A stretch of DNA of 9,872 nucleotides, taken from the NCBI GenBank assembly GCA_964650975.1, contig CAZYWA010000283.1:1-9872 (forward strand). Reading direction: 5' to 3'. A model generated the notes under the pieces. The model ran no database searches and was not told where the DNA came from. It saw nothing but the letters and a program-made list of their open reading frames with translations. Position numbers and translations under genes: made by a program. The DNA comes from CAZYWA01 sp964650975 [NCBI: uncultured bacterium] (GTDB lineage: Bacteria > JADJOY01). Position 1 is the stretch's first letter; every line of letters begins with the position of its first letter. Below, one piece after another: positions 1-4,957 of this stretch.

Positions 1-634
1 TGCCATGGACCACCTCGGCGTTGAGCTCCCGCGACCGGATCAGCATGAGGGTCGCGGAGGAAAATGCTCGTTCCCATTCGGCTACATCCGAGCTGGGGCG
101 GAAGTCCGCGTAAAGGAAATGCCCGCCGGGCCGAAGCACCCGCGCGACCTCCGCCAGGAACCGCGGGAACGCCGGATAGCAATGCGACGCCTCGATGTTG
201 AGCACCGTGTCGAAGGAGCTTTCGCGGAAGGGTAGGTCCACCGCGTCGCCCTCCACGAAGCCGAGCCCATCGACCCGGTGACGCTCCCGGCAGAACCGGA
301 TGCCCGCGGGATTGAGGTCGAGCCCGGTGTAGCTCGAGGGACGGAGCGTGCGCGCGACGTAAGAAGCGCCGCCGCCGTGTCCGCAGCTGACCTCGAGGAC
401 CTCTCGTCCGCGCAGTTCCACCTGGGTCGCGACGTGATGATAGAGCTGGATGCTGGCGCGGTTCGGCTCGTCTTCCGGCGCCAGCGCCAGTCCCATCGGT
501 GGTTCCGTCTCGTAGGCGTAGTTGAGGAACTGCAGGTCGTCCCGACGAAGCCGGCGCGTGAGCAGTGGATACCAGCTCCGCCACAAGAACTGACGGATCG
601 CTCCGACGGAGTAGAGCCGTTCGATCAGCGACAC
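1..634 (-). CDS. SAM-dependent methyltransferase, phthiotriolone/phenolphthiotriolone dimycocerosate methyltransferase-like (partial, C terminus off the left edge)
   Basis: 211 codons are visible; the end lies beyond base 1. The Rossmann-fold SAM site is clear: motif [13 protein letters not shown] at residues 81-92, the acidic strand end GLDLNPAGI at 104-112, GDAVDLPF at 129-136, the HCYPAF segment at 151-156 and LRPGG at 167-171. From memory, these segments and the N-terminal WYPLLTR (21-27) and DEPNRA (55-60) blocks match mycobacterial Rv2952-type enzymes, which O-methylate the phthiotriolone moiety of phthiocerol dimycocerosates and phenolic glycolipids. Family length is about 270 residues, so around 60 are missing. 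The true substrate here is unknown; a lipid or polyketide alcohol is a reasonable inference. I chose the GTG at 634, just after the upstream microprotein stop, because it gives an N terminus of family-like length; a GTG at 709 is the alternative. The gene is probably co-transcribed with the microprotein and BON genes upstream. Confidence 0.85.
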   Translation of the reverse strand, partial: MSLIERLYSVGAIRQFLWRSWYPLLTRRLRRDDLQFLNYAYETEPPMGLALAPEDEPNRASIQLYHHVATQVELRGREVLEVSCGHGGGASYVARTLRPSSYTGLDLNPAGIRFCRERHRVDGLGFVEGDAVDLPFRESSFDTVLNIEASHCYPAFPRFLAEVARVLRPGGHFLYADFRPSSDVAEWERAFSSATLMLIRSRELNAEVVHG

Positions 635-662
635 GGAAAGCCGGCGCCCCGTGCGTCGTCGG

Positions 663-779
663 TCACCGATGGATGAGCAGTGCGATGAGGACGATGCCGA
701 GCGGAGCACCGAGTAGCCAGAAGACGAATGCCAGCCCGGCTCGCCCCGAGTCGTCGCGAAGTCGTTTGAGTGTCGTCAT
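663..779 (-). CDS. 38-residue single-span membrane microprotein
   Basis: An ATG-to-TGA frame of 38 residues. The N terminus is basic and polar ([15 protein letters not shown]), followed by one hydrophobic span at about residues 15-36 ([20 protein letters not shown]) and a short IHR tail. The ATG is preceded by GAGGTGG with an 8-base spacer, which is an excellent ribosome binding site. It lies 66 bp downstream of the BON gene and 28 bp upstream of the methyltransferase start, so it is probably the middle gene of a three-gene unit. It is in a different frame from the methyltransferase. I do not recognise the family and assign no function; it could be a small inner-membrane stress protein or a partner of a neighbour. 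Confidence rests on the binding site, clean boundaries and hydrophobic composition. Confidence 0.7.
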   Translation of the reverse strand: MTTLKRLRDDSGRAGLAFVFWLLGAPLGIVLIALLIHR

Positions 780-793
780 GAGATTTTCCACCT

Positions 794-807
794 CGGCCCT
801 GGGGCCG
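794..807 (-). other. Small GC hairpin just upstream of the microprotein ribosome binding site
   Basis: CGGCC and GGCCG arms around a 4-base loop lie between the BON stop and the microprotein start. On the coding strand the hairpin ends immediately before the GAGGTGG ribosome binding site. No T-run follows, so it is not a convincing terminator. It might affect processing or translation of the downstream genes, but chance in GC-rich DNA is possible. Confidence 0.25.
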
Positions 808-845
808 TCTTCGAGAATGTCTTTCGGATGTGCACGGCCGACGAT

Positions 846-1994
846 TCAGTCGACCCGAACCTGCATCTCGTCGATCACCGAACGCACGCCAGCGGTCGAT
901 CGCGCCACGGAGAGGGCGGTCAGCCTCTCCTCTTGGCTGGGGATCGCCCCGGCCACCTTCACGACGCCCTTCGCCACCGAGACGTCGAGCTTCGCAGCGC
1001 GCAGATCGTCGCGCTCCTTCATCCGGTCTTGGACCGCAGTCTTGATCGCGTCGTCGTTCTGGTCCACGACCTTCTCGCTCGCCTTGGCGACCACCTGCAA
1101 CTGATTCTTGACGTCACGCACGCCGTCCAGCCCTCGCACCTTCGCGACGGCTGCGTCGCGCACGGCTTCGGACGGAACCGTGCCGAACAGCGTGACGACG
1201 CCGTTGCGCGTGTCGACGCTCACGTCGTTCGAGGAGACGTCGGAAGCCGCCCAGAGCGCCGTCTTGGCCTTGGTGGTGATCCAGCCGTCCGCGGCGCTGC
1301 CGCTTGCGGTCTTGGCCGCGGCGGCCGTGTCTTTCTGGACATCCTTCACTTCGGCGGTTGCCTTCTTCTCCGCCTTGTCAGCGTCGCTCGCAGCATCCTT
1401 CGCGTCCGACTTCAAAGCTTCCTTCCCCGCCGGATGCCACAGATCCTCGTCGCCGAGCGTGTCGGGGCTCTTGATTTCGCTCACCACCTTGCGGACGCCG
1501 GGGACGCTGCGCGCGACTCGGATCGCTTCCGCGTGGGCGCCCAGGGTCTTGGCGCTTCCGCCCAGGACGACGGCGCCGTTGGTCACGGACTTGATCGAGA
1601 TGCTGCTGCCGATCAGGGCCTGGTCATTCAAGAGGCCCCGCGATACCTGATCGTGCATCGCGTCGTCCTTGGCCTCGATCACGGAGGCGTGCGCCGGTGG
1701 AACGATCTCCAGGAGATCGCGAACCCCGCGCACCCCGTCGACCGACTTCGCCCGGGCGATGGTGCGGTCCTTCTCTCCCTGGTCGCTCACCGGTCCCTGA
1801 AGGGTGACCACACCGTCGGTCGTGTCCACGTTGACGTCGATCCCGCTCACGTCGTCGGTGGTGAGAAGCTGCATCTTGACCTTGGTGGTGATCCAGGAAT
1901 CCGAAGGCGTGGTCTTGGCTAACGCCGGACCTGCCATCAACATCCCCGCGGCGCTCAACACGAGAGCGCTTCGTCTCCACAGTGTGCTTCGCAT
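846..1994 (-). CDS. Exported protein with four BON domains
   Basis: 382 residues. A Sec signal peptide is clear (MRSTLWRRSALVLSAAGMLM, then AGPALA with likely cleavage after residue 26), so the product is periplasmic or outer-membrane associated. Four BON domains follow at about 33-98, 110-176, 237-303 and 314-381, each with the pattern of an N-terminal helix, xGVVxLxG strand, helix and VxGVRxV strand. An Ala/Lys/Asp-rich, probably helical linker (186-236) separates the two pairs. BON domains (OsmY, BamE-neighbour and secretin families) are thought to bind phospholipid or envelope surfaces; OsmY is an osmotic-stress periplasmic protein with two BON domains. I chose the internal ATG at 1994 over an in-frame start at 2186 because it begins the signal peptide and has AGGG 7 bases upstream. 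It is the first gene of a probable BON-microprotein-methyltransferase unit and is divergent from csbD. Confidence 0.9.
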   Translation of the reverse strand: MRSTLWRRSALVLSAAGMLMAGPALAKTTPSDSWITTKVKMQLLTTDDVSGIDVNVDTTDGVVTLQGPVSDQGEKDRTIARAKSVDGVRGVRDLLEIVPPAHASVIEAKDDAMHDQVSRGLLNDQALIGSSISIKSVTNGAVVLGGSAKTLGAHAEAIRVARSVPGVRKVVSEIKSPDTLGDEDLWHPAGKEALKSDAKDAASDADKAEKKATAEVKDVQKDTAAAAKTASGSAADGWITTKAKTALWAASDVSSNDVSVDTRNGVVTLFGTVPSEAVRDAAVAKVRGLDGVRDVKNQLQVVAKASEKVVDQNDDAIKTAVQDRMKERDDLRAAKLDVSVAKGVVKVAGAIPSQEERLTALSVARSTAGVRSVIDEMQVRVD

Positions 1995-2010
1995 GACGAA
2001 CCCTATCGAT

Positions 2011-2025
2011 GTCGCCCGGGGCGAC
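2011..2025 (-). other. Hairpin in the likely 5' leader of the BON gene
   Basis: GTCGCC and GGCGAC arms (6 bp) flank a 3-base loop, 17 bases before the BON start codon and just upstream of its AGGG ribosome binding site. It could modulate translation of the BON message or be a dyad operator. No protein or ligand can be assigned. Confidence 0.3.
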
Positions 2026-2135
2026 GGTTGTGGTGTGGCAGCCTTTCGGCGCGATGCAACTCCTAGATTTTTACAGGTGCACGATCGGTGCCGGGCGACC
2101 CTCCGGACACCGTGATCGGAGCTCGGGTCCGGAAA

Positions 2136-2147
2136 ACTCGCGCGAGT
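2136..2147. promoter_or_regulatory. 12-bp perfect palindrome, possible operator
   Basis: ACTCGCGCGAGT is a perfect palindrome in the divergent region, 142 bases before the BON start and 258 before CsbD. A dimeric repressor site is conceivable, but palindromes of this size occur by chance in GC-rich DNA and I see no second copy in the window. Confidence 0.2.
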
Positions 2148-2217
2148 CCCAAAGCGCCGATATCCGCCGTGCGCCAGAAGCTCCACGCCTCATCGCCTTG
2201 GCGCAGCGACCCGTCGA

Positions 2218-2232
2218 CTCAACTTTTTTGAG
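2218..2232 (+). other. Hairpin CTCAA-N5-TTGAG with a T-rich loop
   Basis: A 5-bp stem with loop CTTTT sits in one of the few AT-rich spots of the intergenic region, 172 bases upstream of CsbD. The T-run is in the loop and the 3' arm, not after the stem, so it is not a standard terminator. It may mark a promoter-proximal control site. Confidence 0.2.
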
Positions 2233-2404
2233 CCTACTGCGGCCTCGTGCGCCAGTGGCCTTGGCAGGCAGGCTCGCGTCGGCAACACCGCCCGATCGAG
2301 AGCGCCGTGAGCTCATGCCGCTCCTGGGAACGGCGTGGCGGTTGCATCGCCGTATGCCGCACGAGAAACCAACTCGCGCTCTCGGAGCGCGACCGGAGAT
2401 CACC

Positions 2405-2575
2405 ATGAGCGGCAAAATGGACGAGGCGAAGGGCCGAGTGAAGGAAGCAGCGGGAGCACTCGCAGGCGACCAGAAGCTGAAGGAAGAAGGCAGGATCGAC
2501 CAGGCGGTCGGCAAGGTGAAGGATGCGTCCGAGAAGGTGGTCGACAAGGTCAAGGACGCCGTAACGGGATCCTGA
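2405..2575 (+). CDS. CsbD-family general stress protein
   Basis: 56 residues, close to the usual CsbD-like size. The sequence begins MSGKMDEAKGRVKEAAGAL, followed by GDQKLKEEGRIDQAVGKVKD; the GRxKEAAGxLxGD and EGxxDQAxGKxK signatures are hallmarks of the family. It is highly charged and helical, without signal peptide or membrane span, so it is cytosolic. CsbD in Bacillus is a sigma-B-controlled stress protein, and enterobacterial YjbJ-type members are abundant in stationary or osmotic stress; biochemical function is not established. The start at 2405 has GGAG 6 bases upstream; the longer frame back to 2009 has no support. It is divergent from the BON gene, also a stress-type family, and is followed by a terminator-like hairpin, so it is probably monocistronic. 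Confidence 0.92.
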   Translation: MSGKMDEAKGRVKEAAGALAGDQKLKEEGRIDQAVGKVKDASEKVVDKVKDAVTGS

Positions 2576-2813
2576 CCGCACGGAGCTGAGGCGATGAGCG
2601 CCGCGCGGCTGCGGACGTCGCCGGGCGCTCGATTGTAAGTTGCATTCGCAGGTTGCACGTGGGCGGGCTGTCTTCGGGCGGCGGATGCAAGACGATCCGC
2701 GCGACCCGTGGCAGTCCTGCTCCTCCGGTGCCGGGCTCGGGAATGTCGCTCTCCTCGGGTGTCAAGGCCTGACGGCGTTCCGCTCTAGCACTCGAAGCTC
2801 TGCAGGTGCCGTC
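2576..2813. other. Intergenic stretch between CsbD and the HEAT-repeat gene
   Basis: Apart from the hairpin at 2596-2630 it holds two direct GTTGCA copies (2639-2644, 2652-2657) with 13-bp spacing. These could be chance or an activator site for the downstream gene. An in-frame upstream extension of the HEAT gene begins at 2640, but it is low-complexity and I do not regard it as coding. Confidence 0.3.
2596..2630 (+). terminator. Candidate terminator downstream of CsbD
   Basis: Arms GAGCGCC (2596-2602) and GGCGCTC (2624-2630) form 7 bp, with an inner CGGC/GCCG 4-bp stem (2606-2609 with 2620-2623). It begins 20 bases after the CsbD stop. The following bases (gattgtaagttg) are AT-richer than the surroundings but have no proper T-run, so intrinsic termination may be weak. 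Confidence 0.4.
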
Positions 2814-3152
2814 ATGAATCTCCCGACGATACGCCTCTTGGTCGACGTGCTCGCGGACCTAGCCGGAGAAGAACCCGAGGGCCGCCACCTTGCCGCCGGC
2901 AGGGCCTGGGCGCTCCTCGGCGGCTCGCCGTTGCCGGAAGTGTGTGTGCCGGTGCTCATCGACGCCCTTGCGAGCGAGCGCGCCGCGGTTCGGCTCTGGG
3001 CTGCGGTGCTGCTCGGCGAGAGCCGCACCCGGAATCGAAGTGCCCGGACGGCGCTCGACGCCGTCGCGGCGACCGACTCCGACTCGGAAGTGAAATGGCA
3101 CGCCACTTCGGCGCTGCGCGAGCTCGATACCGTCACGTCGCGGGCGAGTTGA
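2814..3152 (+). CDS. Small HEAT-repeat protein
   Basis: 112 residues, no signal peptide or membrane span. The pattern of paired amphipathic helices with Ala/Leu cores fits HEAT or PBS-lyase-type repeats: about residues 6-37 (weak), 43-70 (VPVLIDALASERAAVRLWAA, then VLLGE) and 76-104 (ALDAVAATDSDSEVKWHATS, then ALREL). The pattern P-x-L-x-x-A-L-x-(S/D)-x-x-x-x-V-(R/K)-x-x-A-x-x-A-L is visible twice. Such proteins usually serve as protein-interaction scaffolds; no partner can be named. I chose the ATG at 2814 because AGGTG lies 5 bases upstream and the repeats begin soon after; the frame extends to 2640 without support. It stands alone, with 238 bp before and 315 bp after. Confidence 0.75.
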   Translation: MNLPTIRLLVDVLADLAGEEPEGRHLAAGRAWALLGGSPLPEVCVPVLIDALASERAAVRLWAAVLLGESRTRNRSARTALDAVAATDSDSEVKWHATSALRELDTVTSRAS

Positions 3153-3300
3153 GCGGCGCCGAGGCGCGTCTCCGGTGTCACCCGTGCTTCCGCGCCAAGC
3201 TCTCCGCCGTCTGTAACCGGGCTACACAGGCGTGTAAGAGCGGGCGTGGGCGACCCCGAAGCCGTGAGGCCGGGGCCGACTCGAGCAAGCCGACGGGCAC

Positions 3301-3312
3301 GGGTGCGCACCC
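3301..3312. promoter_or_regulatory. 12-bp perfect palindrome, possible operator
   Basis: GGGTGCGCACCC lies 156 bases upstream of the DUF3309 start. Perfect dyad symmetry suits a dimeric regulator or a methylation-type site, but no second copy is visible and the sequence is GC-only apart from the central T and A. Confidence 0.25.
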
Positions 3313-3344
3313 ACGCGGCCATCGAATTCTCCGACGCCAAGTAT

Positions 3345-3364
3345 CGAGGCGAGTTTGCGCCTCG
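3345..3364 (+). other. Stable 7-bp hairpin upstream of the DUF3309 gene
   Basis: CGAGGCG and CGCCTCG arms enclose a 6-base loop (AGTTTG), 104 bases before the DUF3309 start. There is no T-tract on either side. It could be a factor-dependent terminator relic of the HEAT transcript or a leader structure. Confidence 0.35.
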
Positions 3365-3467
3365 GCGGATCCAGTCGTCGCGCCGACGGAACCAGCCGGC
3401 ACACGCATTGCTGTTCCCTTGGTGCGTGGCGCGTGCCTGAGATCCATGCTCGCGCAGGAGGATACAA

Positions 3468-3626
3468 ATGAGTCTGATCTTGCTGGTCCTGCTGGTTCTG
3501 CTGGTGTTCGGAGTGCTGCCCACCTGGCCTCACAGCCGAAGCTGGGGGTACGGCCCGTCCGGCGGTCTTGGCCTCGTGCTGCTGGTGCTCTTCATCCTGG
3601 TGATGACGGGCAACCTTCACGTGTAG
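3468..3626 (+). CDS. DUF3309-family membrane microprotein
   Basis: 52 residues: MSLILLVLLVLLVFG, then the signature LPTWPHSRSWGYGPSGGLG (residues 17-35), then a second hydrophobic span LVLLVLFILVMTG. The central W-P-H-S-R-x-W-G-Y-x-P-S-G-G motif is diagnostic of DUF3309, a family of roughly 50-residue proteins with two membrane spans and unknown function, from established knowledge. The ribosome binding site AGGAGG lies 6-7 bases before the ATG, among the strongest in the window. The stop is 15 bases before the histidine kinase start, which has only a weak site, so the kinase may be translated by coupling to this gene. The frame is missed by length cutoffs of 60 residues or more. Confidence 0.93.
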   Translation: MSLILLVLLVLLVFGVLPTWPHSRSWGYGPSGGLGLVLLVLFILVMTGNLHV

Positions 3627-3641
3627 ATCGGACCGACTTCG

Positions 3642-4748
3642 ATGCTGCACGAGTTTCTTGGCATCCACCACGAGGAGATCGTTCGCCGCGCGCGTGTGAA
3701 GGTCGCCACCCGATCCGCCCCACGAGCGAGCAACGACGAGCTGGAAAACGGCGTCCCGCTCTTTCTCTCGCAAATCGAGGCCGTGTTGCGTTCGGAAGCG
3801 TCGCCGCTCGGGGGCAAACATCGTGTCATGGATGCAGGTGCGGCCGTGCACGGCGGCGCGCTCTATCGCTCGGGCTTTACGATCGCACAGGTCGTTCAGG
3901 GCTATGGTGACGTTTGCCAGGTCGTGACGGAGCTGGCCGACGAGCTGCAATCCCCGATTTCGGTTCCCGAATTCCACGCCTTCAACTGGTGCCTGGATCA
4001 TGCGACCGCCGAAGCGGTCACGGAGTATCAGCGCCAGCGAGAGGCGGTGGCTGCGAAGGACGAGGCTTACCGTCTGGGCGTGCTGGCGCACGAGCTCAGG
4101 AACGCGGTGTCGAGCGCCAAGCTGTCGTTCGAGCTGATCAAGGGCGGTCAGGTCAGCATCAACGGCAGCACCAGCCAGTCTCACGGACGCAGCCTGGCAC
4201 GACTGGGCGAGCTCATCGACCGGGCGCTGACGGACGTCCGACTGGCCTCTGGAATCCGGGCGATCGCCCCCGTGCGGCTCGCCGATCTCGTCGAGGACCT
4301 CGAGATCGATGCGACCATTCAGGCGAATGGTCGGGGCATGACGCTTTCGGTCTCGCAGGTAGATCCGAGCCTGGTCATCCTCGCCGATCGTCAGCTGCTC
4401 GTTGCGGCGCTCATGAACCTCGTCCAGAACGCGTTCAAGTTCACACGCCCGGACGGCCATGTGTCGATCACGACCTCGGCGACGGTCGATTCGGTTCGAA
4501 TCCACGTCGCGGACGAATGCGGTGGCCTGCCCGAGGGGAAGATCGAGGAGCTTTTTCTTCCGTTCGAGCAGGAACGGCCAGACCGGCGCGGCTTGGGTCT
4601 CGGGCTGGGGATCAGCCGACGCGCCGCTGAAGTCCACGGCGGATCGGTCCGCGTCGAGAACCGTCCCGGTTCAGGTTGTACCTTCACCTTCGAGGTCCCA
4701 CGGGCACCCTTCGTCGCAAGCCCTCCATCGAAGGACGGTCCGCCTTGA
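3642..4748 (+). CDS. Soluble sensor histidine kinase with RsbR-like N-terminal region
   Basis: 368 residues with no membrane span. The N-terminal ~135 residues are all-helical (MLHEFLGIHHEEIVRRARVK at 1-20; YRSGFTIAQVVQGYGDVCQV at 75-94), resembling the RsbR/RsbRD N-terminal sensor fold found in cytosolic kinases; this assignment is by pattern only. The HisKA H-box is LAHELRNAVSS with phosphoacceptor His150. The HATPase region has the N-box LMNLVQNAFKF (Asn259, Asn263), a G1 box DECGGLP (Asp291), the F-box LFLPFEQ and the G2 glycine run RRGLGLGLGIS (316-325). All key catalytic residues are present, so it should autophosphorylate. The G1 box has Cys293 where the first Gly of DxGxG is usual. 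No response regulator is encoded in the window, making it an orphan kinase locally. The weak ribosome binding site and 15-bp gap suggest coupling to the DUF3309 gene. Confidence 0.92.
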   Translation: MLHEFLGIHHEEIVRRARVKVATRSAPRASNDELENGVPLFLSQIEAVLRSEASPLGGKHRVMDAGAAVHGGALYRSGFTIAQVVQGYGDVCQVVTELADELQSPISVPEFHAFNWCLDHATAEAVTEYQRQREAVAAKDEAYRLGVLAHELRNAVSSAKLSFELIKGGQVSINGSTSQSHGRSLARLGELIDRALTDVRLASGIRAIAPVRLADLVEDLEIDATIQANGRGMTLSVSQVDPSLVILADRQLLVAALMNLVQNAFKFTRPDGHVSITTSATVDSVRIHVADECGGLPEGKIEELFLPFEQERPDRRGLGLGLGISRRAAEVHGGSVRVENRPGSGCTFTFEVPRAPFVASPPSKDGPP

Positions 4749-4794
4749 AGGATGGCTTGACGCGCTTCGTGGCGTGCCAACCGGAGGAGTTACC

Positions 4795-4899
4795 GTGCCC
4801 CAGAGCCCTTACCGACCGAACGGTCTGCACATCGTTGGTGCCCTGATCTTGATCGGGATGGCGATTCTGTGGCTCGTCCTTCGTCGCGGCTTCCCGTAG
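4795..4899 (+). CDS. 34-residue single-span membrane microprotein with GTG start
   Basis: The frame reads MPQSPYRPNGLHIVGALILI, then GMAILWLVLRRGFP and TAG. A short polar N terminus precedes one hydrophobic span at about residues 12-29, with Arg-Arg at the end, suggesting the C terminus is cytoplasmic. The start is a GTG; the choice rests on GGAGGAG 5 bases upstream, a near-perfect ribosome binding site. It begins 46 bp after the kinase stop and probably shares its transcript. I do not recognise a family. Function is unknown; a membrane partner or tether for the soluble kinase is speculation. A longer frame reading through from 4459 in the same phase overlaps the kinase and is spurious. Confidence 0.68.
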   Translation: MPQSPYRPNGLHIVGALILIGMAILWLVLRRGFP

Positions 4900-4957
4900 G
4901 TCGCACGGGTCCGCGGCGCTGACCTGGTCACGGTCCGGGACTGCCTTGCTGGGCGCC
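4900..4957. other. Convergent gap between the microprotein and the glycosyltransferase
   Basis: A 58-bp gap between convergent genes. GGGCGCCC (4951-4958) and GCCC-taaa-GGGC (4955-4966) are competing small symmetries, the second overlapping the glycosyltransferase stop. No T-run or strong bidirectional terminator is visible. Confidence 0.3.

Larger units (their letters stand above)
1995..2404. promoter_or_regulatory. Divergent intergenic region between the BON and CsbD genes
   Basis: About 410 bp without a credible gene. It should hold the promoters for the minus-strand BON unit and the plus-strand CsbD gene. I could not identify confident -35/-10 pairs for either. It contains three local symmetries listed separately: a hairpin at 2011-2025, a palindrome at 2136-2147 and a T-rich-loop hairpin at 2218-2232. 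Longer open frames here are in-frame extensions of the two flanking genes and lack ribosome binding sites and signal-peptide logic. Confidence 0.5.
3153..3467. other. Intergenic region before the DUF3309-kinase operon, with several dyads
   Basis: 315 bp without a credible gene; frames crossing it are low-complexity Arg/Pro/Ala-rich and lack ribosome binding sites. It holds a small dyad TACAC-aggc-GTGTA (3223-3236), a 12-bp palindrome (3301-3312), a 7-bp hairpin (3345-3364), and GGAAC (3388-3392) facing GTTCC (3413-3417). It should contain the promoter of the downstream operon. I cannot assign a confident -35/-10 pair. Confidence 0.45.

Noticed and set aside
828-1922. 364-residue plus-strand frame opposite the BON gene
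   Set aside because: Shadow of the BON gene; the His/Arg/Asp-rich translation has no recognisable domain.
2009-2404. In-frame upstream extension of CsbD to a 188-residue protein
   Set aside because: The extension lacks family similarity and the internal ATG at 2405 has a good ribosome binding site and the exact family start.
3217-3240. Resemblance to the 16S rRNA block GGGCTACACACGTG
   Set aside because: Only about ten bases match (gggctacaca) and the flanks do not resemble rRNA; taken as chance.
3178-3447. 89-residue minus-strand frame before the DUF3309 gene
   Set aside because: No ribosome binding site, Arg/Pro/Ala-rich translation, and opposite to the operon leader.
3222-4637. 471-residue open frame antisense to the DUF3309 and kinase genes
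   Set aside because: It is a shadow of GC-rich coding sequence: Arg/His/Gln-rich, no recognisable domain, and it overlaps a kinase with complete motifs.
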